Below, piece by piece: positions 1 to 8,161 of a stretch of DNA of 37,695 bases. Each line of letters opens with the position of its first letter. The stretch's first letter is position 1. Both the position numbers and the translations under genes were made by a program. The notes below the pieces were generated by a model. It had not been told where the DNA came from, did not search any database, and worked only from the letters and a program-made list of their open reading frames with translations. The stretch covers positions 1 to 37,695 of the forward strand of contig JAOHFM010000010.1 in NCBI GenBank assembly GCA_028098005.1, read 5' to 3'. The stretch is from Psychrosphaera sp. (lineage in GTDB: Bacteria; Pseudomonadota; Gammaproteobacteria; Enterobacterales; Alteromonadaceae).

Positions 1-1
1 A

Positions 2-982
2 GAGTCATTAGATAACCTATTATTTGGTTCAAATGGCCTGGTTCAAACAAGGATTCAACAGCTACGTATTGAAGGACGAACGATTGGGCGAGGCAACTTT
101 GTACGGAATCTCGTTACCGATTTTGCAAATCAAGTAGAATATGAATCATTTCACTTAAACAACCAAGTGGTAAAAGAAACTCAAAGCGCGACACTGGCGA
201 TATCAGCACAGCTAACAGTAGTTATTATGTCATTTGTTATGTCGTTATTCATATTCGCTATTATTGTTTATTATCTTCAACGAAAAGTAATACATAGGCT
301 AGTTAACTTAAACCATGGTGTTAATAAACGTCTAAATGGCAGTGCCGAAGATGTGATTGATTCAGGCTCTGACGAGATTTCTGACATTGCCGAGACATTT
401 AATATCTTTGCCAATACCGTGGAGTTACAAAAGCAAACATTAGAGGAGCTATCGTCGTTAGATGGTTTAACAGGAATAGCTAATAGGCGGGCATTTAACG
501 ATCGTTTGTCCAACGCAATTGCCTCTGCACGACGTTCAAATAGTTCGTTGTCACTAATCATTGTAGATGTCGACTTTTTTAAACCTTACAATGACAACTA
601 CGGACACGCCAAAGGCGACGATTGTCTAAAAAAGGTTGCACGGATTCTAGCTGAACAACTGCCACGCGAAACTGATTTCCTAGCGCGATACGGCGGTGAA
701 GAGTTTGTTTGCATCCTGCCAATGACTGATGAAAAAGGAGCAAAGATTGCAGCTAACAAACTAAAGGACGCGGTTTATGGCGCTAATATTCCACATTTGT
801 TTAGTAAAATTGAAGACAGGCTTACAATAAGTGTCGGGATTTCAATTCACGGCTTTAAGGACAACGAAGAGTTAGTAACCGAATTAGATTTGATTACACA
901 AGCAGACAACGCCTTATATCAAGCAAAAGTTAAGGGCCGTAATAGAGTTGTCGTTAACAATGAAAGCATATTACGAGGGTAA
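2..982 (+). CDS. Membrane-bound diguanylate cyclase (GGDEF), 5' end missing
   Basis: The frame is open from base 2, so the gene begins outside the window; the GTG at 167 is internal. The visible 326 residues hold the end of an extracytoplasmic sensor region (about 1-60), one hydrophobic membrane helix (about 65-90), a HAMP-like linker and a C-terminal GGDEF domain. The active-site signature is GGEEF at residues 231-235 (bases 692-706), preceded by the metal/substrate motif DVDFF. An RETD sequence ends five residues before GGEEF, matching the RxxD inhibitory site. By family knowledge it should make cyclic di-GMP from two GTP at the inner membrane, with product feedback. The sensor signal cannot be judged because most of the sensor lies off the window. 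No EAL domain follows. The stop is TAA at 980-982. Confidence 0.93.
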   Translation, partial: ESLDNLLFGSNGLVQTRIQQLRIEGRTIGRGNFVRNLVTDFANQVEYESFHLNNQVVKETQSATLAISAQLTVVIMSFVMSLFIFAIIVYYLQRKVIHRLVNLNHGVNKRLNGSAEDVIDSGSDEISDIAETFNIFANTVELQKQTLEELSSLDGLTGIANRRAFNDRLSNAIASARRSNSSLSLIIVDVDFFKPYNDNYGHAKGDDCLKKVARILAEQLPRETDFLARYGGEEFVCILPMTDEKGAKIAANKLKDAVYGANIPHLFSKIEDRLTISVGISIHGFKDNEELVTELDLITQADNALYQAKVKGRNRVVVNNESILRG

Positions 983-1152
983 TTAAAGTGAGGTAATTTA
1001 TAGCTTATGTAAACTTTATATCTCCAATATATTGGTGTGCGCATAATGTATATTATGTTAAATGGGGTATCAGAGTTGGGAAGAGCGAATAGATGGCGCT
1101 CACATAAACCTGCAAGCGCTCATATTATTTTACCTCAGTAACGAACATTACT

Positions 1153-2340
1153 TTATGCAGTAATAATATCTTCGTATGCTAAACCGTCATTAATTGCGAT
1201 GACTTCTGCTCTTTTGAAGAAGTTAAAGTCTGTTGCTGTACAACATGAGTACGCACCCATCATCGTTGTTACAACAAGGTCACCATTCGCTAGTTTTGGT
1301 AACATAATCTGTTCCGCTACAACATCTATACTGTCGCAAGTTGGTCCTGCCAATACTGACGAGTACAATTCGTGATCCGTATTTAAAACAAATGTTTGAT
1401 ACTTTGCCTCGTCAAACATAAGTCCACTAAACGAGCCATAAATGCCGTCGTCTAAATAGTACCAAGTTTGCCCATTCCTTTCGGATTGACCCATCACAGA
1501 CGCTATGTTTATTACTGCAGGAGCTACGATAAAACGACCTGGTTCAGCGATGACTCGAATCGTTTGCGGCAACTCAGCTAACGCTTCTCGAATTGGCTGA
1601 CAAAAAATATTAATTGGTATTACGTCCGATGTATATTGGACTGGAAAGCCGCCTCCAATATCTAAGGTACTAAGCGCAGGCAAACCCGCATCAACAACTT
1701 CACTCATAATGTCATTACAACGACGCACGGCCGTAGCATATTTAGCACCGGTTTTTGTTTGTGAGCCAACGTGAAACGACAAGCCTTTAATACGAATTCC
1801 GAGTTCAAACGCCCTCTTCATAATCTCTAAAGCTGCCTCTGGTTTGCAACCAAACTTCTTAGAAAGGTCCGCCAAAACGTCTGCATTTGGAAAGCTAACT
1901 CTTATTAAAAGCTCTACATTATCCTTATACGCAATAAACTTTTCTAACTCGTTAATGTTATCTACAACAAATACATTACAACCATACGATAAGGCATGCT
2001 GAATATCGCTATCGCGCTTAATTGGATGTGTTTGAATGGTGCGTTCTGCTGGCACTCCCACAGAGTTTACTAGATCAACTTCACCGTTAGTTGCCAAGTC
2101 AAAAAAGGCACCTTCCGCTAACAGTGTTGAAACAACAGCTGGATGTGGCAACGGCTTAAGTGCGTAGTGCAGGTCTACATTGGGTAACGCCTGCTGTAAA
2201 GCACGAAACTGTTGGCGAACCACATCACAGTCTAAAACCATCAATGGCGTACCATAGCGGAATGATAAAGACTCTATCGTAGCAGCGTCATAAGGAAGGT
2301 TGTTCTCTGCAATTGCAGACACAATAGAAGTAACAGACAT
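1153..2340 (-). CDS. PLP-dependent ornithine/lysine decarboxylase (fold type III)
   Basis: This 395-residue protein belongs to the alanine-racemase-fold basic amino acid decarboxylases, which make putrescine or cadaverine in the cytoplasm. The PLP lysine lies in YALKP (K62). Further landmarks are HVGSQ, the glycine loop DIGGGFP, EPGRF, and GPTCDSID with the catalytic Cys335 and Asp336 equivalents of ornithine decarboxylase. The C-terminal GAYS...FNFF segment also matches. The length fits bacterial lysine/ornithine decarboxylases and is too short for arginine decarboxylase SpeA or the type I enzymes. The ATG at 2340 is chosen over an in-frame TTG at 2346 because GGAG lies 7 bases before the ATG. 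It is the last gene of a minus-strand run but is 242 bases from the gene before it, so it probably has its own promoter. Whether ornithine, lysine or diaminopimelate-like compounds are preferred cannot be read from sequence. Confidence 0.9.
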   Translation of the reverse strand: MSVTSIVSAIAENNLPYDAATIESLSFRYGTPLMVLDCDVVRQQFRALQQALPNVDLHYALKPLPHPAVVSTLLAEGAFFDLATNGEVDLVNSVGVPAERTIQTHPIKRDSDIQHALSYGCNVFVVDNINELEKFIAYKDNVELLIRVSFPNADVLADLSKKFGCKPEAALEIMKRAFELGIRIKGLSFHVGSQTKTGAKYATAVRRCNDIMSEVVDAGLPALSTLDIGGGFPVQYTSDVIPINIFCQPIREALAELPQTIRVIAEPGRFIVAPAVINIASVMGQSERNGQTWYYLDDGIYGSFSGLMFDEAKYQTFVLNTDHELYSSVLAGPTCDSIDVVAEQIMLPKLANGDLVVTTMMGAYSCCTATDFNFFKRAEVIAINDGLAYEDIITA

Positions 2341-2582
2341 AACCAATCTCCAGAAAAGCTAAATAAACCTACTTTTAGGTTTGAGCGAGTTAAACATAGT
2401 TAAATATTCAAATTCACTCTTGGATAGTTGCTCATTTGCCTGGCCGCTAATGCGATGTACTTGGATTGGCTATCAACAAGAATTGGCGCGCATAATAATT
2501 AATAATTTAAAAATGGCAATCTTTTTTATTACAAATATTTAATATTTTTATAATAGGTATAATGCGCGCTGAATAAATATAG

Positions 2583-3413
2583 CTAGAATAAGCTTTCCAA
2601 CTTTTCTCCTACATAAATAACAACCTCAATAGCAATAAGCCAAATTATAATCCATTCCAAAATTGAAGAATGTTGATGTTTTTGTTCGTCCGCTAACATG
2701 TCAAAAAGCTCGTGTATCGTGGCAAGTTTTTTAGACAAGAGGTCTACACGTTGATGTATCTCTAAATAACGTACCACAGCGTTATAGTTATTTTCATGCT
2801 CTGGGTATTCCCAAAAAAACTCAGGTGTATCTAGCAAACCATAATGCAAAATAATGTCGCTCTTAGTACTAAATAGCCGACCACGAATTTTAGCTATTTC
2901 TCTACGGTTTAGTGCGATTTTACCTGTGTTCGCCAAAGCTTCAGGTAGATGAGAGTAATCAGAAATAGTGGATTGTGCTTTATGTTCGTACTCAACAAGT
3001 TTAATAGATTGTGCGAGCCCATGACTTATCGCTAAACGAGTTAAGGCATTGTCATTTGGCAGGTATACAGTATCCTTGTTAACTTTAAGCTCTTCAGACA
3101 CTATAAAACGATAGTGATCTTCGATAACATCACTAGGCGTATTCTCATTGCGACAAAGTCGATTGATCAAGGCTTTACGTTCGTCTTCTTCCACGGCCCA
3201 AAAAACGACAACACCATAGTCAAATAGCCAGTATTCGCCTGTAGGCACAACAATATGAATTGCATCTTTATACCTGACACCGCGTTCAACAATTGCTTGG
3301 TCAAGAGATTCGTTTTGGTGTGAGTAATCCTGTTGAAGGTTGTAAACCGATAATCGGTCGTGAATAAAAGATGAAGAACTAAGCCCCTGAAGTTCGGTGC
3401 TATTTTTGTTCAT
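2583..3413 (-). CDS. RMD1/DUF155 family membrane-anchored protein
   Basis: This 276-residue protein matches the RMD1 (DUF155, YagE-type) family. The landmarks are DYGVVVFW near the middle, DTPEFFWEYPE, the helix RYLEIHQRVDLLSKKL, and the C-terminal LEWIIIWLIAIEVVIYV, a single hydrophobic tail anchor. Family members in yeast and animals are mitochondrial (RMD1, RMND1, with a role in mitochondrial translation); the bacterial role is unknown. The ATG at 3413 is preferred over an in-frame TTG at 3449, since the extra 12 residues have no clear ribosome site. It lies about 108 bases downstream of the WYL gene on the same strand, so co-transcription is possible but not shown. Family assignment is firm; function is open. 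Confidence 0.82.
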   Translation of the reverse strand: MNKNSTELQGLSSSSFIHDRLSVYNLQQDYSHQNESLDQAIVERGVRYKDAIHIVVPTGEYWLFDYGVVVFWAVEEDERKALINRLCRNENTPSDVIEDHYRFIVSEELKVNKDTVYLPNDNALTRLAISHGLAQSIKLVEYEHKAQSTISDYSHLPEALANTGKIALNRREIAKIRGRLFSTKSDIILHYGLLDTPEFFWEYPEHENNYNAVVRYLEIHQRVDLLSKKLATIHELFDMLADEQKHQHSSILEWIIIWLIAIEVVIYVGEKLESLF

Positions 3414-3521
3414 TGTGTTATCCGCTATAGTTAGAATAAATAAAGGCAAGTTTATGCCCGTTTAAAAATCGCGCGGATTATGAACTTGTTTTTTTAAATA
3501 GCAATAATTATATGATGCGGA

Positions 3522-4397
3522 TTAACAAATATATCCAGGCGCTATAGAGAGTTCCGGTATGTTAGCTAGTGAATCAATGTTCGCTAAATAAAGTTGGTAT
3601 TCTGGTGAGTTAAGCGATGCATTTTGTGTACAGTCAACATTCCAGCGTCGAAGCAGGTACCCTGCCATTGCTGCCCTAACCTTCAACGTCTTTTTTCCAT
3701 CCGTCATGCCATAGTCCATTTCTACTGCCGTAGAAAAACTTACATTATTTGGGTGAGGTATGATGGTTAAATCCAAAATCCTTTGCCACTGCATGTCAAC
3801 AGCTTTGTATTCATTTGGCGCTATATCAATAGATTTTATCGTTACCTTACTAATACGGGTTAAAACAAAATCTCTAAAACTATTCGTTTTTCTGTCAAAT
3901 CCTCGTACGTGCCACCTAAGTCCATTATCAACAATAGAATGCGGGACAATATCGCGGCCAGCAGAACCACTTGAAAGCGAAGTGTAAATTATATTAACAA
4001 CGTTTCCGTTTAATATGGCACGCATTAGGCGAGCGATAACTTCAATATCAGGCGCGTTTAAATAGGAAGGTTGTTCTACAGGAAACTGGGTTTGGCTAAT
4101 GGCGTCAAATCCATCGGATATCTGGTGCGCCAACTTAACCAAGGTTTTCCTTGGGTCGTGGCTAAATACTGGCTTGAAGTTATCTAATTTGAAGTAGCGA
4201 AGAGCTTGTTCGTCGAATTCAAGCTGACCACCTAAAACTGATTGATAACTATTAAAGTATTGAACCGCTGTTTTTTCGGTCAATGAAAACTTATCAATTA
4301 TTTCTTTAAGCCCGAGGTGCCCCTTAAAAAACAAAGAAAAATCAATAAAAGCATATGTTTGCTTTTCGTTCAGTGTCAAATTTTCCATATTCTTCAT
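3522..4397 (-). CDS. WYL-domain transcriptional regulator (BrxR/CapW-like layout)
   Basis: The 291 residues split into an N-terminal winged-helix-like part (about 10-75, with EIIDKFSLTEKTAVQYF as the likely helix-turn-helix), a WYL domain (about 120-190) and a C-terminal extension (about 210-290). In the WYL core the name motif reads W162-H163-V164, followed by RGFD and RDFVLTRI, as expected. WYL proteins usually bind a nucleotide or nucleic-acid ligand and control DNA repair or phage-defence genes. The length and three-part layout resemble BrxR/CapW regulators. No defence gene lies beside it here, so its target is unknown; the neighbouring LURP-one-like gene (34 bases upstream, same strand) or the RMD1 gene could be controlled. 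The ATG at 4397 has a weak ribosome site; an ATG three codons later is equally possible. Confidence 0.8.
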   Translation of the reverse strand: MKNMENLTLNEKQTYAFIDFSLFFKGHLGLKEIIDKFSLTEKTAVQYFNSYQSVLGGQLEFDEQALRYFKLDNFKPVFSHDPRKTLVKLAHQISDGFDAISQTQFPVEQPSYLNAPDIEVIARLMRAILNGNVVNIIYTSLSSGSAGRDIVPHSIVDNGLRWHVRGFDRKTNSFRDFVLTRISKVTIKSIDIAPNEYKAVDMQWQRILDLTIIPHPNNVSFSTAVEMDYGMTDGKKTLKVRAAMAGYLLRRWNVDCTQNASLNSPEYQLYLANIDSLANIPELSIAPGYIC

Positions 4398-4430
4398 ACA
4401 AATATCGTCTTATTCTTATTGCTATATCTC

Positions 4431-4934
4431 TTAATCACTAACGGCTACGCTATCATTCTTTTTATCAAGTTGCATGATAACCATCATGACAGTGGTAAAT
4501 AGTACGTCAGGCTCTTCATCTTGATTCACGACAATTACATGAGTGTCCCTTAACGAGATGAGATTCTCGCTAGCCGACGAAACCTCTCGGTCGCCATGTT
4601 TAATTGTAAACGCTAAGTCAAGAAGATTACCTTTTGCTAGAGCACCAGCGTACATACCATCAACAACATAATATTGTCTTGTCCAGGACAGTAACTTACG
4701 TTTTACGGTGTAGCTACCAAAAATAGATCGCACTGTATAAGTAGGTTTTAAGCTAAATTTCTTCTTCTTGATTGATGCGAGTTTGTTTTGTGAGTCAAAT
4801 ATTCGCCAAGTTGGTGAAAATATAAATGACAGCTCCCCTTTTGCAATAAAAAGGCTTTGATCATGCTCATCATTTATATCCATTTGCCCTCTGAGGCTTA
4901 GGAGTTTGTTTCGTATTGTTAAAATTCTACTCAT
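4431..4934 (-). CDS. LURP-one-related (YxjI/scramblase-fold) protein
   Basis: The 167-residue protein has no signal peptide or membrane helix. Its pattern of alternating beta strands and charged turns (RNKLLSLRGQMDI, LSFIFSPTWRIFD, LASIKKKKFSLKPTYTV, DTHVIVV) matches the LURP-one-related or YxjI family. That family shares the Tubby C-terminal and phospholipid-scramblase fold. Its members may bind lipid or protein; no biochemical role can be assigned from sequence. The ATG at 4934 follows AAGGAA at good spacing. It lies 62 bases after the S4 protein stop and 33 bases before the WYL regulator start, all on the minus strand, so it is likely to share a transcript with the regulator. Confidence 0.7.
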   Translation of the reverse strand: MSRILTIRNKLLSLRGQMDINDEHDQSLFIAKGELSFIFSPTWRIFDSQNKLASIKKKKFSLKPTYTVRSIFGSYTVKRKLLSWTRQYYVVDGMYAGALAKGNLLDLAFTIKHGDREVSSASENLISLRDTHVIVVNQDEEPDVLFTTVMMVIMQLDKKNDSVAVSD

Positions 4935-4958
4935 CTTATTCCTTTAATTTTAGCCCAT

Positions 4959-4983
4959 ACCAACACGTCCAATGTGTGTTGGT
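4959..4983. repeat. 8-bp perfect inverted repeat between the S4 and LURP-one genes
   Basis: ACCAACAC at 4959-4966 is mirrored by GTGTTGGT at 4976-4983 with a 9-base loop. On the minus strand it falls just after the S4 gene stop and before the LURP-one gene. The T-rich flank (TTATTTT) is on the plus-strand side, so it is not a canonical terminator for the genes that read through it. It may be a processing or attenuating hairpin. Confidence 0.45.
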
Positions 4984-4996
4984 TTATTTTAATATG

Positions 4997-5212
4997 TTAT
5001 TCTTCTACAGCGATAACGTATTGTTGACCCATAAACTCGATCGTGTCACCAATATTTAACTTTTTGCGTTTTTGTTTTTCTATATTGCCGTTAACTTTGA
5101 CCAACCCGTCTTCGATTACCATTTTCGCTTCACCACCGCTGCTTACTAAACTTTCAAATTTTAATAATTTATTAAGCTCTATAGGTGCCGCATTAATGTA
5201 AACTTTATTCAT
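4997..5212 (-). CDS. Small S4-domain RNA-binding protein (YbcJ-like)
   Basis: The 71-residue protein is almost entirely one S4 fold: LNKLLKFESLVSSGGEAKMV, then GLVKVNGN and the basic KQKRKKL, ending with GDTIEF. This matches the free-standing S4 proteins of the YbcJ type, which bind structured RNA; a link to ribosome work is family-level knowledge only. The ATG at 5212 is chosen over the in-frame TTG at 5233, because GGAA lies 7 bases before the ATG and the resulting length suits the family. It lies 71 bases after the peptidase gene on the same strand. Confidence 0.85.
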   Translation of the reverse strand: MNKVYINAAPIELNKLLKFESLVSSGGEAKMVIEDGLVKVNGNIEKQKRKKLNIGDTIEFMGQQYVIAVEE

Positions 5213-5283
5213 TGTATTTTCCAGATTTTTCAAAGTAACGGCATTATAACTACACCTTATTATGCATTGCTACTTATAAAGTA

Positions 5284-7944
5284 CTACCTTAAAACACGAG
5301 CATTCGCTGCAGCCCTAAAAATTGAATTGATAAACATAATATTTAAACCATCAAAGTATGCTCTCGTTGTCGGATCTTGAGTAAAGCTAATAACCATTCC
5401 GTTCCCCATTGGCTGGTGAATTAAAAACGGTTTATAGGCGAGTTGCTTCTTGTTTTCAGCCCACAAGTAGCCACTTGCCAGTACTTTTTCTTCTGACGAA
5501 AACCAAGCTAGATTTTTGCCAGACGCCAGCTCAATCGGTTTATAGATATCGTTACCAAAAGCTGGCCCAACTACGTTTTCATTTACACCAACGGTTAGCC
5601 AGTGCTCTTGGTCAACTTCTACGTTCGCTAAAACACCAGCAACATAATCCGGTTTTTCTTCTTTATTTTCTGCAGACTCAACCAACGCTTTTTTACTAGT
5701 AAGTAACACGCCTTTTACTGTTGCTTTGTTAGTGTCTTCATAAACACTGTCTGCTTCTTTATATGCAAGTTCACGTTTTGTGTCTAGCAAACCAATGTCC
5801 GGGTTTGCAGCAAATTTTGTCGCCCCTGCTAGTGTGATTAATACACCACCGTTTTTTACCCAACTTTTAATATTGTCAGCACCGGATTTACCTAAGGCTT
5901 GGTTATAGTAACCATTTGGTAAAATGAGGACTTCATAATTTTTCAAGTTTGCCCATGACAATGTACTTGTTCTAATTGCGGTTACCGGGTAGTTAAATTC
6001 TTGCTCAATTACATATCTAACATGCCCTGCACTTAATGAACTAACCGGCTCATCCCAAGCCATGGCAATTTTCGGGGCAACCATTAAAGGTGTGTTATTG
6101 CTTCCAAAACTGGGCCCTTTAGTAACCCAGCTAGAGTCAATGCCAACAACCAAAGCACCGGTTTCCTTTGAAATAGCTTCTACTAAATTGGGAAGGTTTT
6201 CATCATTGCTGTGATTCTCTATAATTAGCGAACCACTTGGATAAACATCGCCCGACTCCAATGTAAATGCCTGGTCAGCTGATTTTACAACTAATCCACT
6301 TCTTAATGCTTTTGTTAAAAACTTTCCTGAAGACATATCTAACCAAGGAACAATAAAACCAAATTTTGCTGATTTATTTTTTACTTCCCCCACTAACGGC
6401 GTTGCTGCTAAAAAGATACTTGAGGATTTTGTGGGCGCTTTACCGCATTCTTGAACATTAACACCAAACATTAAAGGCAGTGACCAACCGGTTACGTCAT
6501 AAATCTGGTTACTTAATTTTCTTGAGCGAAGTCGTTCTTGTTCATTAACAAAATCAGCGCTCATGTTTACCTGCTTATCAAACGTGGTTTTAACAAAACG
6601 TCTTTTAGGTTGTGCCGAGTCTATAAAATAAGTACCGGCGGGATAACGCACACCACAGGCTTTAAACTTGTCATTTGCGACCTGAACATTTACATCGTGC
6701 AAAGTCATTAGGTTTGCTAACTTATGAGCTCCGTAGCGATTTGCTTGGTCAGATAAAATATAGTAACGACTCTTTTTATCTTTTTTCCCTTCTTCAATTG
6801 CCGTTTTTTGGTAATTAACATAATCGTTAAGCAATTTTTTCCGGTTTTTAGACGCACCTTCCAACGTTGCAATTGATGCGACAAAATGACGTCTTACCGT
6901 ATTACGGTAAGTCATAACTTCACCACTCTTTTTTCTAAACACCTCGCCTCTTGAAGAAGATACTTCATAAGTTGAAGCGGATGCCCCATAAAACGTTGGC
7001 CAACTATCTCCATACCCGGGATAAAATGCATCAAATATTTCACGAGTAAAGTAGTCGAATCCATTTTTATCAAAGTGCGTACCGATATTCTTTCCAATAA
7101 GGGCCATATTTTCTACTTGTTGCTCAGTCATATGGGGGTTTATAGGTTTAGCCGCTGGGGCAAAGTAGTAGCTTTGATCGCCACCCATTTCATGTAAATC
7201 TATGACCACTAAAGGGCGATAGTGATTCATTTTTTCCACTCGGCCTTTTGTTTCTGGTTGGGTTAAGGCCAACCAATCTCTATTCATGTCAAATAAATAG
7301 TGATTAGAACGTCCACTTGGCCAAGGTTCGTTATGTTCGGCGCTCAGGCGATCGTTACTATGTTCTAACCCCACAGTGGAGTAATAACGACTAGTAAAAC
7401 GCGTGCGCCCATCTGGGTTTTGCAGAGGGTCTATGAACACGATTGTGTTTTCTAATATACTATTGACCGTATCGTCATTTTTTGCAGCCAACAAATGGTA
7501 TGCAGTCATCATAGCCGCATCGGTACCACTAATTTCATTGCCATGAACGGAATAACCTAACCAAACTGACGCCGGCAGCTTTTCCACTAAAGAAGGCGCC
7601 TTATCGCTAGATGATAACAGCTGCATATTTTGGGCGAAAGAATCTAAACTCTTGATGTTATTTTCTTTACCAATCGCGGCTACTATGAGTTTACGTCCTT
7701 CCCAACTCGTTCCATATTCTTGAATTTTTATACGGTTTGGCTGTGCGTGTTCTAACGCCTTAAAGTACGTGATCATGTCCGCGTGCGAAGTGATTTTTTT
7801 TCCAATTGGGTAGCCTAGTATAGACTTTACCGTTGGAATACTTTTGTTATATTCAGTGCCGTTCCACATCTCCGGCACATCAGAGGCTGTTGCGACGTTA
7901 CTGGCTAGTAGGCAGGCCGCAAAAGTTATGAACCTTTTTTTCAT
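5284..7944 (-). CDS. Secreted M14 zinc carboxypeptidase with C-terminal amidotransferase-like domain
   Basis: The 886-residue protein starts with a clear signal peptide (cleavage after ATA, residue 20). The M14 metallopeptidase domain covers about 50-370. Zinc ligands are seen as HGNE (H134, E137) and the later histidine in DLHEMG (H251). Substrate-side residues lie in NPDGR and NRDW, and STYE (E326) is the likely catalytic glutamate. The second half (about 620-760) contains YEVLILPNG and WVKNGGVLITLAG, which resemble a class I glutamine-amidotransferase fold without the catalytic nucleophile being evident. Large two-part M14 proteins of this kind are common in marine Alteromonadales and Bacteroidetes and probably trim peptides outside the inner membrane. 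The gene is divergent from the chemoreceptor. Specificity is unknown. Confidence 0.9.
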   Translation of the reverse strand: MKKRFITFAACLLASNVATASDVPEMWNGTEYNKSIPTVKSILGYPIGKKITSHADMITYFKALEHAQPNRIKIQEYGTSWEGRKLIVAAIGKENNIKSLDSFAQNMQLLSSSDKAPSLVEKLPASVWLGYSVHGNEISGTDAAMMTAYHLLAAKNDDTVNSILENTIVFIDPLQNPDGRTRFTSRYYSTVGLEHSNDRLSAEHNEPWPSGRSNHYLFDMNRDWLALTQPETKGRVEKMNHYRPLVVIDLHEMGGDQSYYFAPAAKPINPHMTEQQVENMALIGKNIGTHFDKNGFDYFTREIFDAFYPGYGDSWPTFYGASASTYEVSSSRGEVFRKKSGEVMTYRNTVRRHFVASIATLEGASKNRKKLLNDYVNYQKTAIEEGKKDKKSRYYILSDQANRYGAHKLANLMTLHDVNVQVANDKFKACGVRYPAGTYFIDSAQPKRRFVKTTFDKQVNMSADFVNEQERLRSRKLSNQIYDVTGWSLPLMFGVNVQECGKAPTKSSSIFLAATPLVGEVKNKSAKFGFIVPWLDMSSGKFLTKALRSGLVVKSADQAFTLESGDVYPSGSLIIENHSNDENLPNLVEAISKETGALVVGIDSSWVTKGPSFGSNNTPLMVAPKIAMAWDEPVSSLSAGHVRYVIEQEFNYPVTAIRTSTLSWANLKNYEVLILPNGYYNQALGKSGADNIKSWVKNGGVLITLAGATKFAANPDIGLLDTKRELAYKEADSVYEDTNKATVKGVLLTSKKALVESAENKEEKPDYVAGVLANVEVDQEHWLTVGVNENVVGPAFGNDIYKPIELASGKNLAWFSSEEKVLASGYLWAENKKQLAYKPFLIHQPMGNGMVISFTQDPTTRAYFDGLNIMFINSIFRAAANARVLR

Positions 7945-8073
7945 GAATTTCCCTTTTTATAATAATGTTTGCTGTAGACCATATAAAATTTGACCACTTT
8001 TGCAACAAAACAAAGGTAAATTGACCATGAACTGCTGTTAACAGTGGTTAAATAGCAAAATTTACAAATTAAC

Positions 8074-8100
8074 TAAAGACAAGTTTAATTCTGACGATAC
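8074..8100 (+). promoter_or_regulatory. Sigma-28 (FliA) type promoter of the chemoreceptor gene
   Basis: TAAA at 8074-8077 is followed by exactly 15 bases and then GACGATAC at 8093-8100, against the flagellar consensus TAAA-N15-GCCGATAA (6 of 8 in the -10 element). It sits 61 bases before the chemoreceptor ATG. This would place the gene in the late flagellar regulon, which is usual for chemoreceptors. Confidence 0.65.
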
Positions 8101-8161
8101 AATCAGGTACACTAAAAATAATAATAACAGGGACAGTTGTCTCCGCATATTTGGATTTATT

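Noticed and set aside
983..1152. Terminator or gene between the GGDEF gene and the decarboxylase
   Set aside because: Only a short GCGCT repeat was found, with no stem and T-run and no open frame of note.
2341..2582. Polyamine-responsive leader upstream of the decarboxylase
   Set aside because: The stretch is AT-rich with no stable hairpin or leader peptide that I could support.
3522..4397. WYL regulator as the marker of a phage-defence island
   Set aside because: The neighbours are an S4 protein, a LURP-one protein, RMD1 and housekeeping genes; no nuclease, methylase, helicase or NTPase is present.
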